Source of the DNA: Gammaproteobacteria bacterium
GTDB taxonomy: Bacteria; Pseudomonadota; Gammaproteobacteria; S012-40
Assembly (NCBI GenBank): GCA_029884425.1
Contig: JAOUHV010000003.1
Coordinates: forward strand, 37,402 to 101,401
DNA length: 64,000 nucleotides
Reading direction: 5' to 3'
Shown here: positions 30,559-39,138 of the stretch, one piece after another
Layout of the letters: each line of letters opens with the position of its first letter
Position numbering within the stretch: the first letter of the stretch is position 1
The notes under the pieces: model-generated
Seen by the model: the letters and a program-made list of their open reading frames with translations, nothing else
Database searches by the model: none
Told to the model about the DNA's origin: nothing
Translations under genes and position numbers: made by a program

Positions 30559-32079
30559 ATGAGCGATAAGCAAACAGAAGAACTCCAACTCGATGAAAAT
30601 ACCATCATTGCTCAGCGCAGGGAAAAACTTGCTCAGGTGCGTAACGAAGGTATTGCCTTTCCCAATGATTTTCGCCGCAATGTCACCGCCGGTGAGTTGT
30701 TGGTCGAATATCAAAACCACACCAAAGAACAATTGGAAACCACCCCTGTTCGGGTAACTATCGCCGGCCGCATGATGACGCGTCGCGTAATGGGCAAGGC
30801 GGCATTCTGCCACTTGCAAGACATGTCCGGACAAATGCAGGTGTACGTTGCTCGCGACATGATTGGCGAGAGCGTGTACAACGATCAATTCAAAAAATGG
30901 GATATCGGCGATATCGTGGGCGCCGACGGTGTGCTGTTCCGCACCAATACCGGCGATCTGTCGGTTAAAACGGACAGCATTCGTTTGCTGACCAAATCCG
31001 TACGACCATTGCCGGAAAAATTCCACGGTCTCTCAGATCAGGAAACCAAGTACCGTCAGCGATATCTGGATCTGATCATGAACCAGCAGGCGCGGGAAAC
31101 CTTCCGCCGCCGCTCGCAAATTGTCGCCTATATTCGCCAATTCCTGATTGAAAAGGGTTTCCTGGAAGTGGAAACGCCGATGATGCAGGCCATCCCCGGC
31201 GGTGCAACTGCACGTCCGTTTACAACATTCCACAATGCGCTGGAAATGGATTTGTTTTTGCGTATCGCCCCGGAGCTCTACCTGAAAAGGTTGGTGGTGG
31301 GTGGTTTTGAAAAAGTGTTCGAGATCAACCGCAACTTCCGCAATGAAGGTTTATCGACGCGTCACAATCCAGAATTCACCATGCTGGAGTTTTACGAAGC
31401 GTATGCCAATTATCATGACCTGATGGATATTACCGAGGAAATGCTGCGCGGTCTGGCGCAAAAAGTTCTGGGTACAACCACGGTCAAATACCAAGGCGAC
31501 GAATACGATTTCGGCAGCCCGTTTGCGCGCATGACTGTGAAGGAATCCATTCTCCATTTCAATCCAGAAATTCAGGCTTCGCAGCTGGAAAGCTTGGCCA
31601 ATGCCCGTGCGCTCGCAGAAAAACTAGGCATTCCGCTCAAATCCAGCTATGGCCTAGGAAAAGTGCAAATCGAGATTTTCGAAAAAACGGTTGAGCACCG
31701 GTTAATGAATCCAACATTCATCACCGCATACCCGACCGAAGTCTCACCACTTGCTCGTCGTAATGATCAAGATCCCTTCGTCACCGATCGTTTCGAGTTT
31801 TTTGTTGGTGGCCGCGAAATTGCCAATGGCTTCTCGGAGTTGAACGACTACGAAGACCAGGCGGAGCGCTTCCGTGCCCAGGTCGCGGAGAAGGATGCAG
31901 GCGACGATGAGGCCATGCACTTTGACGAGGACTACATCACTGCGCTGGAACACGGCATGCCGCCGACCGCAGGCGAGGGCATCGGCATTGACCGACTGGT
32001 GATGTTGTTTACCGATTCGCCTTCCATTCGCGATGTGCTGCTGTTCCCGCACATGCGCCCAAAAGCTCCCGGCGCCTAA
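30559..32079 (+). CDS. lysS: Lysyl-tRNA synthetase (class II)
   Basis: 506 residues with an N-terminal OB-fold anticodon-binding domain ([19 protein letters not shown]) and the class II core. Motif 1 lies around [12 protein letters not shown], motif 2 is [20 protein letters not shown] and motif 3 is [19 protein letters not shown]. It is co-directional with prfB, as in E. coli. Its stop overlaps the stop of convergent nsrR by 4 bp. Confidence 0.97.
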   Translation: MSDKQTEELQLDENTIIAQRREKLAQVRNEGIAFPNDFRRNVTAGELLVEYQNHTKEQLETTPVRVTIAGRMMTRRVMGKAAFCHLQDMSGQMQVYVARDMIGESVYNDQFKKWDIGDIVGADGVLFRTNTGDLSVKTDSIRLLTKSVRPLPEKFHGLSDQETKYRQRYLDLIMNQQARETFRRRSQIVAYIRQFLIEKGFLEVETPMMQAIPGGATARPFTTFHNALEMDLFLRIAPELYLKRLVVGGFEKVFEINRNFRNEGLSTRHNPEFTMLEFYEAYANYHDLMDITEEMLRGLAQKVLGTTTVKYQGDEYDFGSPFARMTVKESILHFNPEIQASQLESLANARALAEKLGIPLKSSYGLGKVQIEIFEKTVEHRLMNPTFITAYPTEVSPLARRNDQDPFVTDRFEFFVGGREIANGFSELNDYEDQAERFRAQVAEKDAGDDEAMHFDEDYITALEHGMPPTAGEGIGIDRLVMLFTDSPSIRDVLLFPHMRPKAPGA

Positions 32080-32549
32080 TTCGGCGGCGGGGTTTTAGAG
32101 CCTGAGGGGAAAAACACCAGCTCATGGATGAGCTGCTGTGATGCCTTGTCTTTTTTGATAATGTCGGCGACGGTGAACTGGTCCAACACGGCCAGGAATT
32201 GCTGATTTGCCTGCTCCAAGACCATTTTGAGTGCACAAGCAACCTCAACAATGCAGCTGCCGTTGTTGTCGTCCATACATTCAACAATGTGAAAGTTGGG
32301 TTCCGTGACCCGCACAACGTCACCAATGCCAATTTGCCCCATAGGTCGAGCTAGGCGCATGCCACCATTTTTACCGCGCACAGTCTCGATAAAGCCTCGG
32401 CTGGACAAGTTATGCACCACTTTTACCAAGTGATTTCTGGAGATACCGTAAAAGTCAGCAATTTCGCTGATGGTTATAAGTTCGCCATGCTTGACCGCCA
32501 AATAGGCGAGCACACGCAACGAATAGTCAGTGTAGAGCGTTAATTGCAT
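32076..32549 (-). CDS. nsrR: Nitric-oxide-sensing repressor NsrR
   Basis: Rrf2-family regulator of 157 residues starting [19 protein letters not shown]. The winged helix has [20 protein letters not shown] and the wing GKNGGMRLA. Three cysteines, Cys91, Cys99 and Cys105, sit where NsrR proteins bind an iron-sulfur cluster destroyed by NO. The spacing between the first two is wider than in E. coli. It is divergent from a truncated globin gene preceded by an NsrR-like operator, which supports NsrR over other Rrf2 members. Confidence 0.88.
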   Translation of the reverse strand: MQLTLYTDYSLRVLAYLAVKHGELITISEIADFYGISRNHLVKVVHNLSSRGFIETVRGKNGGMRLARPMGQIGIGDVVRVTEPNFHIVECMDDNNGSCIVEVACALKMVLEQANQQFLAVLDQFTVADIIKKDKASQQLIHELVFFPSGSKTPPPN

Positions 32550-32714
32550 TCAAAAAGCTCCTCTACCCACCTTCATGAGCCACAAAGACCATCCCAGCTG
32601 CAATGGTAATAGAAAACATCATAATTCCCAAATATTCGGCCAAAGAAATTCTCAGCCTAGACCGACAAACTTAACTCGTTATGACCATAAGGCCGTGGCG
32701 AGAAGTTATAAGTA

Positions 32715-32770
32715 TTGTTTATTAGACATAATCTGTCATAATCGCTAAAAATGTACTTCGAATACATCTT
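32715..32770 (+). promoter_or_regulatory. Promoter and NsrR-type operator of the globin operon
   Basis: A promoter with TTGTTT at 32715-32720 and CATAAT at 32737-32742 (16-bp spacing) places the start of transcription near 32749. An imperfect dyad, AAAATGTACTT-C-GAATACATCTT, occupies 32748-32770, with 8 of 11 positions paired. Its right half, AAGATGTATTC on the other strand, resembles the known NsrR half-site. The operator would cover the transcription start, fitting repression. Confidence 0.75.
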
Positions 32771-32815
32771 TACCCTTTGGCAGTCAATCTCATACTTTAA
32801 GAGGCGATGAATTAT

Positions 32816-33184
32816 ATGGGAAAATCACTTTACGAAAAAATTGGTGGTGACGCAGCTGTAAATGCAGCAGTCGATTTGTTCTACCGCAAAGTCATGGCCG
32901 ACAAGCGCATCAATAAGTTTTTCGATGGCGTTGACATGGGCAAACAGCACGCTAAACAAAAAGCATTTCTTACCATGGCGCTGGGCGGCCCCCACAACTA
33001 CACCGGTAAAGACATGCGCGCAGGTCATGCCCATCTGGTTGCCAAAGGCCTGAATGATAGCCATTTTGATGCAGTTATGGAAAATTTAGGCGCAACCCTG
33101 ACCGAACTGGGCGTGCCAGGTAACCTGATTGCGGAAGCGGCCGCCATTGCGGAAAGCACCAGAAAAGATGTTTTGGGTAAGTAA
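32816..33184 (+). CDS. Group 1 truncated hemoglobin
   Basis: A 2-on-2 globin of 122 residues. The B10 tyrosine (Tyr23 in VDLFYRKVM) and proximal histidine (His71 in MRAGHAHL) are present, with the GGP turn after the E helix. Members of this group carry out NO dioxygenation or bind O2. ATG at 32816 is chosen because AGAGG lies 11 nt upstream; an ATG at 32807 is too close to it. The next gene encodes an electron-transfer reductase, and the operator upstream points to NO-induced expression. The pair would act like flavohemoglobin Hmp split into two proteins. Confidence 0.88.
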   Translation: MGKSLYEKIGGDAAVNAAVDLFYRKVMADKRINKFFDGVDMGKQHAKQKAFLTMALGGPHNYTGKDMRAGHAHLVAKGLNDSHFDAVMENLGATLTELGVPGNLIAEAAAIAESTRKDVLGK

Positions 33185-33219
33185 ACATAAGTAACGGCAT
33201 TAAAGTAGGAGCGGGAATC

Positions 33220-34185
33220 TTGGTAGTTAAAATCAATTTTGAAGGAACAGCTTATCTTTCCGATGATGATACGGTGCTAGATACACTGTTGAATAACAAG
33301 GTTTCCGTTCCTTACTCCTGCAAATCGGGCGTTTGCCACTGCTGCATGATGAAACTGGTCAAAGGTGAGGTAAGTGGCGATGGCCATAAGGGGCTGACTG
33401 AAGCCCAAATCAACGCCGGTTTTTTTCTGCCGTGTTCCTGCGTTGCCTCCTCCGATTTGGTAATTACCCGCGCTGATGACTACAGCATGGATCAGCAAAT
33501 CAAAGCCGAAGTTATCGACAAGGCCGAGCTTAGCGACGAAATAATGCGTATCCGGCTCAAACCGCAGGGCAGTTATAACTACAAGCCAGGACAGTTCCTC
33601 AACTTGTTCAAGGACCAGAATACCGTTCGCAGCTACTCATTGGCCAGCACGCCACAGCTGCCGTATCTGGAATTACACGTTCAACGACTACCCAATGGGG
33701 TAGTGAGTCGCTGGTTGCACGATGATGTTGCGATAGGCGATCTTGTCCACATCAGCCAACCCCAAGGCGAATGTTATTACCGCCCAGGGCATGAGCAAAA
33801 ACCTATCTTGCTGGTCGCTACCGGGTCAGGTTTGGCACCACTGTATGCGGTCTTGCACCAGGCTTTGGCATCAGGTCATCAAGGTCCTATTCATCTGTAC
33901 CACGGCAGCAGCCGCCAGAGCGGTGTGTATTTACGCGACGAACTGAAGCAGTTGGCGTCAAAAACACTCAACTTTAGCTATACCCCTTGCCTGTCACGAG
34001 ATGCCGTTTCGGGTTTCACCAGCGGTCGGGCCAATGAAATTGCGCTGGAAAAGCACCCCAACCTTAAGGGCTGGCTGGTCTTTGTTTGCGGTCACCCGGA
34101 CATGGTTAATGACACCCGAAAACACGCGTTTTTGGCCGGCGCCTCCTTCAGTGAAATTTTCGCCGAAGCCTTCAAACATCCCTAA
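33220..34185 (+). CDS. 2Fe-2S ferredoxin-NAD(P)H reductase
   Basis: A 321-residue electron-transfer protein. The N-terminal plant-type ferredoxin domain has cluster ligands Cys34, Cys39, Cys42 and Cys72 (CKSGVCHCC and LPCSC). It is followed by an FAD domain (RSYSLAST) and an NAD(P) domain (LLVATGSGLAPLYAV, ending FVCGHPDMV). The domain order is that of phenol-hydroxylase-type and methane-monooxygenase-type reductases. A TTG start is preceded by GGAG. It is 35 bp downstream of the truncated globin and is probably its reductase, which would make the pair an NO dioxygenase; this partnership is inferred. Confidence 0.87.
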   Translation: MVVKINFEGTAYLSDDDTVLDTLLNNKVSVPYSCKSGVCHCCMMKLVKGEVSGDGHKGLTEAQINAGFFLPCSCVASSDLVITRADDYSMDQQIKAEVIDKAELSDEIMRIRLKPQGSYNYKPGQFLNLFKDQNTVRSYSLASTPQLPYLELHVQRLPNGVVSRWLHDDVAIGDLVHISQPQGECYYRPGHEQKPILLVATGSGLAPLYAVLHQALASGHQGPIHLYHGSSRQSGVYLRDELKQLASKTLNFSYTPCLSRDAVSGFTSGRANEIALEKHPNLKGWLVFVCGHPDMVNDTRKHAFLAGASFSEIFAEAFKHP

Positions 34186-34191
34186 TTAATC

Positions 34192-34224
34192 GGGGGTGGG
34201 AATATTCCCAATATTTCCACCTCC
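34192..34224. terminator. Stem-loop after the globin-reductase operon
   Basis: An imperfect dyad (GGTGGGAATATT with AATATTTCCACC) lies a few bases past the reductase stop. It lacks a clear T-run, so it may be a weak or Rho-assisted terminator. Confidence 0.4.
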
Positions 34225-34296
34225 GTCACTCTTTCAGCATTCATTTTCTGCCGTTTTGTCCGCTACTCAAGGTGAGCTCCAAACCTAAGGTTCGGC

Positions 34297-34812
34297 ATGT
34301 CTGTCATGTACCAAAAATCTATTTTTACCTTACTGCTATGGGGTATGGTCACGACCAGTCCGGTCGCGTACAGCAACATCGTTGAGAATCGCGATCCACC
34401 TAACGACCTTCAGCCACGTACGGCGGAGACGTCAATTGAACCTGCGGCGGCCAAGCAACTGCAGCAGCTACAGTTAGAGTTGCTAAAAAATAAGCAGTTG
34501 GAGCTGGAGTTGCTGCAACAAAATCAAATGCTCAAGGCCGACATTCAGGCGATGGAAAAAATGAGCAGCGATATTGCACAACAGTTAGGTTTACTGGCAA
34601 ACATTCGACAACAGCAAACCGATGGCCGGACAGCACAAGCAGAATTTATTGATCAAACACTGGATAATCCTGAGTTGAATAAAACGGTAGGCGGAATATC
34701 CATGGTTGTTTTATTAATAGCCGGAATGGCGTTTCGTCACCGGCTTGGATACAGCAGGTTAGTCTCGTATCTGAAGAACATCCGCCGTTCGCCAGACAAA
34801 ACGCCACGCTGA
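34297..34812 (+). CDS. Envelope coiled-coil protein of unknown function
   Basis: A 171-residue protein with a signal peptide (about residues 1-26, ending VAYS). A Gln/Leu-rich coiled coil spans roughly 50-112 (KQLQQLQLELLKNKQLELEL). A membrane helix lies at about 131-148 (GGISMVVLLIAGMAF), with a short basic tail. This arrangement places the coiled coil in the periplasm. The family is not recognised. It lies 37 bp upstream of a lytic transglycosylase gene on the same strand, so a cell-wall role is possible. Confidence 0.7.
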   Translation: MSVMYQKSIFTLLLWGMVTTSPVAYSNIVENRDPPNDLQPRTAETSIEPAAAKQLQQLQLELLKNKQLELELLQQNQMLKADIQAMEKMSSDIAQQLGLLANIRQQQTDGRTAQAEFIDQTLDNPELNKTVGGISMVVLLIAGMAFRHRLGYSRLVSYLKNIRRSPDKTPR

Positions 34813-34849
34813 ATTGTTATTGAACTATTGCGAAACAAGGAATGAACAA

Positions 34850-35899
34850 ATGCATTACCGTCCACTGATCATTGCGCTGATTAGTACAGGTCTGTTGGCT
34901 GGCATGGCGTACGCGGCAGATTCTCCTCCGATTGCCGTCGATAAAAATGCCACTTCCACCGATGCTGATGCGAGCAAGGCAACGCAATCCCCCACCTACG
35001 AAGGTTGGTTGGCTGCGTTAAAGAAAGAAGCTCTGCAGAAAAAGATTTCGGAAGCCACGCTAACCGCCGCACTGGATTCGGCGGTACTCATTCCGCGAGT
35101 CATTGAACTGGATCGCAACCAGCCCGAATTCAAACTGACCTTCCAGGAATACTATGCGCGGGTTGCCAGCACCGACCGGGTCAATAAAGCTCGCGAATTA
35201 ATGGTTGAACATCGCCAGTTACTGGCAGACATTGAGAAGAAATACGGCGTTCAACCTCAATACATTGTCGCCTTGTGGGGAATGGAAACAGATTTTGGTC
35301 GACTCAAGGGAAATTTCAAAGTCATCGATGCGCTGGTAACCCTGGCCTACGATGGCCGGCGAAGCAGTTTTTTCCGCCGCGAATTAATTGAGGCATTGCG
35401 CATCATTGACGCAGGCCACATCGACGCTGCCAACATGATAGGTTCATGGGCCGGAGCCATGGGTCAAACCCAGTTCATGCCATCGACGTTTACCGGCCAT
35501 GCGGTCGATTTTGATGGCAATGGCAAAATCAATGTTTGGGATTCCACGGCTGATGCCTTAGCCTCGGGTGCACATTACCTGTCCGATTCAGGCTGGAGTC
35601 ATGACGAACCCTGGGGCAGGGAAGTGCGCTTACCGGAAAAGTTTGACCCTATCCAATTGGGATTTGGCGTCAAGAAAACCACCGATGAATGGATCGAACT
35701 CGGTGTTACTCGCTTGAATGGAAATGCACTGGATAAGAATGCTCTGCGCGGTTCACTGGTTGAAATCGATGGCGACAACAAACGCTATTTCCTGGTCTAC
35801 GATAATTATCGTGCCGTCATGAAATGGAATCGCTCAGTCCTCTTTGCTACCACCGCTGGATTGCTTGGCGATGCTATCGCCGGTAAAACGGAAGACTAG
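34850..35899 (+). CDS. mltB: Lytic murein transglycosylase B
   Basis: Cleaves peptidoglycan between N-acetylmuramic acid and N-acetylglucosamine, forming 1,6-anhydro ends (GH103 family). It has 349 residues. The signal peptide ends near MAYAA and carries no lipobox cysteine, so this is a soluble periplasmic form. The catalytic Glu146 lies in LWGMETDFG. AGAMGQTQFMPST and DFDGNGKINVW are further family motifs. ATG 34850 follows AAGGA; an earlier ATG at 34814 lacks a site. The stop overlaps that of the convergent PDZ gene. Confidence 0.92.
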   Translation: MHYRPLIIALISTGLLAGMAYAADSPPIAVDKNATSTDADASKATQSPTYEGWLAALKKEALQKKISEATLTAALDSAVLIPRVIELDRNQPEFKLTFQEYYARVASTDRVNKARELMVEHRQLLADIEKKYGVQPQYIVALWGMETDFGRLKGNFKVIDALVTLAYDGRRSSFFRRELIEALRIIDAGHIDAANMIGSWAGAMGQTQFMPSTFTGHAVDFDGNGKINVWDSTADALASGAHYLSDSGWSHDEPWGREVRLPEKFDPIQLGFGVKKTTDEWIELGVTRLNGNALDKNALRGSLVEIDGDNKRYFLVYDNYRAVMKWNRSVLFATTAGLLGDAIAGKTED

Positions 35900-36660
35900 G
35901 GTGCTTGGCTGATGGGGATCAAGGTGATCCCCAGTGGGCCACGAGGCAGATATACATCCATCATCTCGTCATCTCGTTGCAGTTCGACACGCACCTGCTC
36001 GCCCAGTTTTCCCTCCGTGGTCGCATGACTGAGCTCATTCCAATCAAAAATCCGCTTCTCCGCATAGGAAACAATAACATCCCCCTCTAGCAGGCCATGC
36101 TGTGCGGCGGTAGACCCGGCCATGATCGAACGCACGCCAACGCGATTGGGATGATCACTTAAAAACAGGAAACGATCGAACTTGTCGTCTCCCAGCAAGG
36201 AACGGTAAATCGAATATTCGCTGGGCAATTGCCGCATCGCGTTGTAAAACCGCTCTGTGCCATACCATTTCTCACGCATGGCCTGGTTGCGCAAATTCAA
36301 ATGCGCCAGTTGCGATGCGTCGATTTGATTCTTGATCGACTGACGCTCGGTGGACGACAATCCCAACTGTTTGAGTACTTCGCGAGCGTCATCGTTTGCC
36401 GAAGTTAGCTGGGCAACATTTCCTGAGGAGGTATCAGCAGTGGCTGTGGGTTGCTGACGATCTTGTTGCAACTGCGCCAACTGAGATCGCAGCCGATCTG
36501 CCTCGGCTTTCTGTTCCTGTAATTGCTGTTGCAAAGCCGCAATTTCAGGGGACAATACCGCGTCCTTAGTAAGGTTTTTAACCGATGCTTCGCCCTCGCC
36601 AAGTTGGCCAATAAACCAACCTGTCCCTAGAAAAACGAGCGAAAGCAGCAAATTTTTCAT
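35896..36660 (-). CDS. Membrane-anchored PDZ-domain protein
   Basis: A 254-residue protein with an N-terminal membrane anchor (MKNLLLSLVFLGTGWFIG). A coiled coil spans about 37-70 (IAALQQQLQEQKAEADRLRS), a helical middle region follows, and a PDZ domain covers about 170-245, with GVRSIMAGSTAAQHGLLEGDVIVSY. No protease domain is present, so it is likely a periplasmic scaffold or substrate-recognition factor. It is convergent with mltB with a 4-bp stop overlap. The partner is unknown. Confidence 0.78.
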   Translation of the reverse strand: MKNLLLSLVFLGTGWFIGQLGEGEASVKNLTKDAVLSPEIAALQQQLQEQKAEADRLRSQLAQLQQDRQQPTATADTSSGNVAQLTSANDDAREVLKQLGLSSTERQSIKNQIDASQLAHLNLRNQAMREKWYGTERFYNAMRQLPSEYSIYRSLLGDDKFDRFLFLSDHPNRVGVRSIMAGSTAAQHGLLEGDVIVSYAEKRIFDWNELSHATTEGKLGEQVRVELQRDDEMMDVYLPRGPLGITLIPISQAP

Positions 36661-36710
36661 ATCTGTCTGTTATAGTGCCGGTCTCAGGTTGAAACAAAAG
36701 GTATGCCCAT

Positions 36711-37154
36711 ATGAAGTCATATTCTACATTTTCATACGCTACTGTACTGCTCATGGTACTCCTAACATTGCTGGGATGCAGCAAGGGTGATGCCCCCCGA
36801 CCTGATGATGTAGCCGCGGTCCGTCAAGTAATGGAGCTACGCGCCCAGGCGATGGCCAGCAAAGACATAGCTGCCTTTGAGCAATTGCTACATGAAGAAT
36901 ACAACGACGGCCCCAATACCAAAGCCGACATTCTGGAGTATATGAGGGAAGTTTTTGCCAGGTACGACCAGATAGCCATGAAGTACCAAAAAGCACCCGT
37001 GGAATTAAAAATGAACACGGCGAGGGTAGTGCAGCGACTGGAGTTCAAAGTCAATCAGGAAACTCAAATCATCCATGACCACGAACTGCTTATGCTGAGA
37101 AAGAGCAACGGCGTTTGGCAAATTTCCGGTGGCATCAAGCTTGGCGTACTTTAA
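36711..37154 (+). CDS. Lipoprotein with NTF2/SnoaL-like fold
   Basis: A 147-residue protein with a lipobox (LTLLGC, Cys23). A domain with VMELRAQAMASKDIAAFEQLLHEEY and a C-terminal VWQISGGIKLG strand is typical of the NTF2-like or DUF4440 fold. Such folds form dimers with a pocket and have many functions; none can be assigned here. It diverges from the PDZ gene and converges with crp, overlapping its stop by 4 bp. Confidence 0.72.
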   Translation: MKSYSTFSYATVLLMVLLTLLGCSKGDAPRPDDVAAVRQVMELRAQAMASKDIAAFEQLLHEEYNDGPNTKADILEYMREVFARYDQIAMKYQKAPVELKMNTARVVQRLEFKVNQETQIIHDHELLMLRKSNGVWQISGGIKLGVL

Positions 37155-37822
37155 CGTGCGCCAAACACCACAATCGTTTTGCCCTTGGCTTCGATCAGAC
37201 CTTGTTCTTCCATATTTTTGAGAACACGTCCCACCATCTCCCGGCTACAGCCCACCAACTTGCCTAGTTCCGTCCGGCTGATTTTGATCTGCATCCCGTC
37301 AGGATGGGTCAGGGCATCGGGTTGCTTGCACAGATCCAGCAATGAGTTGGCGATGCGACCCGCCGCATCCATAAAGGCCAGGTGGCCCACCTTACGCGTT
37401 GCCTGCATCAGTCGCTTGGCGATATGTGTACCTACAATGTGCAAAATTTCGGCGTAGTAGGGCTTCAAATCGGTTTTGGCCAAGCGCTGTAGATCCGTAT
37501 AGCTAATTCCGGCAATGGTCGACGCCATTTTGGTTCTGACCGTCGATTGGCGTTTGGCTTGTTCCACGAACAAACCTGTCTCACCGATAAAATCCCCAGT
37601 ATTGAGGTAGCCCAAGATAATATCGTTACCTTCGGTATCGGTCATCGAGACCGTGGCCGAGCCTTCGATCAGATAATACAGCTTGTCCGCCTCATCACCG
37701 GGGCGAATGATCAGCTGTTTGCTGGGCAATTCACGCACTTCACAGTATTCGAGCAACTTTTGTAGTGCATCATTCGATGTGTCTGGCAGTTGTTCTGGTA
37801 AACTCACGGCGCGATCACTCAT
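37151..37822 (-). CDS. crp: CRP-family global regulator (Crp/Vfr-like)
   Basis: A cyclic-nucleotide-binding activator of 223 residues. The N-terminal beta-roll has GDFIGETGLF. A long dimerisation helix follows, then the helix-turn-helix TELGKLVGCSREMVGRVLKNM, close to E. coli CRP. The C-terminus (LTHPDGMQIKISR and GKTIVVFGAR) also closely follows CRP and Vfr. Compared with E. coli, the pocket keeps the Glu and Arg that contact cAMP, but Ser83 aligns with Gln, Thr127 with Ala and Ser128 with Thr. Ligand specificity may therefore differ. Confidence 0.88.
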   Translation of the reverse strand: MSDRAVSLPEQLPDTSNDALQKLLEYCEVRELPSKQLIIRPGDEADKLYYLIEGSATVSMTDTEGNDIILGYLNTGDFIGETGLFVEQAKRQSTVRTKMASTIAGISYTDLQRLAKTDLKPYYAEILHIVGTHIAKRLMQATRKVGHLAFMDAAGRIANSLLDLCKQPDALTHPDGMQIKISRTELGKLVGCSREMVGRVLKNMEEQGLIEAKGKTIVVFGAR

Positions 37823-37930
37823 TTGTAAGGATTCTCAGGTGTTATCTTCGACAGGTTTTGTAAAAACTTGAATTCCTGGCTATGAAACCTTTTCAGTCTT
37901 CCCTATAACCTATTGTTTTAATAAAATTTT

Positions 37931-39007
37931 ATGGCCGATAACAACTACCTGTTCAATGAATCCGATTTATCCTACGCTTGGGGCGGTCCTGCTGGCACCG
38001 CTGAACTCAAGTCTGATGCGGCCGACTTCCGCGTCACCGAATTACTGGATTTCACCCCCACAGAGAGCGGCGAGCATCTCTGGCTGTGGATCGAAAAGCG
38101 CGGCCTCAACACCCAGTGGCTGGCGGGACAGATTGCCCGCTGGGCCGGCGTGCGTCCCATGGACGTGGGCTATGCCGGCCTCAAAGACCGTCACGGCATC
38201 ACCCAGCAATGGTTCAGTATCTACCTGCCGCAAAAACCCTCACTAAGCAGTGTAGAACTGGAAAGCATCCCGCTCAATGCGGGCGAGTCATTTAGCGTGC
38301 TTCGCCAGCATTGGCACAGTCAAAAACTTCGTCGCGGCAACAATCGCGGCAACCGCTTTGAAATCACCTTGCGCGATGTCGTTGCTGATCGGGAGAATCT
38401 GGAACGGATCATCGCTGATGTCGTCGCCAACGGTGTCCCCAACTATTTCGGCGCACAACGCTTTGGCAAATTTGGCGACAACGTAGCCCAGTTTCTGGCC
38501 AAAGGGGCAAAACCACAACGTCACCGGGGCAAAGGTAAGCCTCCACAGGAAGATATTTTGCTTTCTGCGGGTCGCTCGTGGTTGTTCAACCATGTGTTGA
38601 GCCAGCGCGTCGGTAGCAGTAGCTGGATTGTGCCGCAACACGGCGATGTCATGATGCTAAACGGTACGCAAAGTATTTTTTTGGCAGAACAAGCCGACGA
38701 GGTCATTCGCGAGCGCCATCAACAACATGATATCCACATCACGGGCCCGATGTGGGGTACGGGTGAGCTGCGCTGTCAGGGGCTGACGCAACAACTGGAA
38801 AGCAGCACGGCCAGCAGCATGCAACCACTGACCGATTTACTCTGTAAAGCAGGGCTCAAACAGGAACGGAGGAGCTTGCGATTGCTTGTTGACTCGCTGG
38901 AATATCACTGGGAAAACGATCACCTCTGTCTGATTTTTGATCTGCCGTCGGGCGCGTATGCCACCACTGTTTTGCGGGAAATGCTGCGCTGCCAGCTGCC
39001 GGCTTGA
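37931..39007 (+). CDS. truD: tRNA pseudouridine-13 synthase
   Basis: Isomerises U13 of tRNA-Glu. It has 358 residues. The catalytic Asp86 lies in GYAGLKDRHGITQQWFS, the characteristic TruD motif, and NYFGAQRFGKFGDN is also diagnostic. The TRUD insertion domain lies in the middle. No ribosome-binding site stands out. In many relatives truD sits with ispF and surE; here it stands alone before parE. Confidence 0.95.
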   Translation: MADNNYLFNESDLSYAWGGPAGTAELKSDAADFRVTELLDFTPTESGEHLWLWIEKRGLNTQWLAGQIARWAGVRPMDVGYAGLKDRHGITQQWFSIYLPQKPSLSSVELESIPLNAGESFSVLRQHWHSQKLRRGNNRGNRFEITLRDVVADRENLERIIADVVANGVPNYFGAQRFGKFGDNVAQFLAKGAKPQRHRGKGKPPQEDILLSAGRSWLFNHVLSQRVGSSSWIVPQHGDVMMLNGTQSIFLAEQADEVIRERHQQHDIHITGPMWGTGELRCQGLTQQLESSTASSMQPLTDLLCKAGLKQERRSLRLLVDSLEYHWENDHLCLIFDLPSGAYATTVLREMLRCQLPA

Positions 39008-39138
39008 CAGACTTTTGGCATCTGCCATACAGTGAGGCCCATGCTGTATGGATTTCCAGCGTAACAGCCACATCGCCAACTGGCCGGTATATTCGGTCTT
39101 TTTTGATGTTCAAAAAACAATCAAAGTGAATTTACGGA

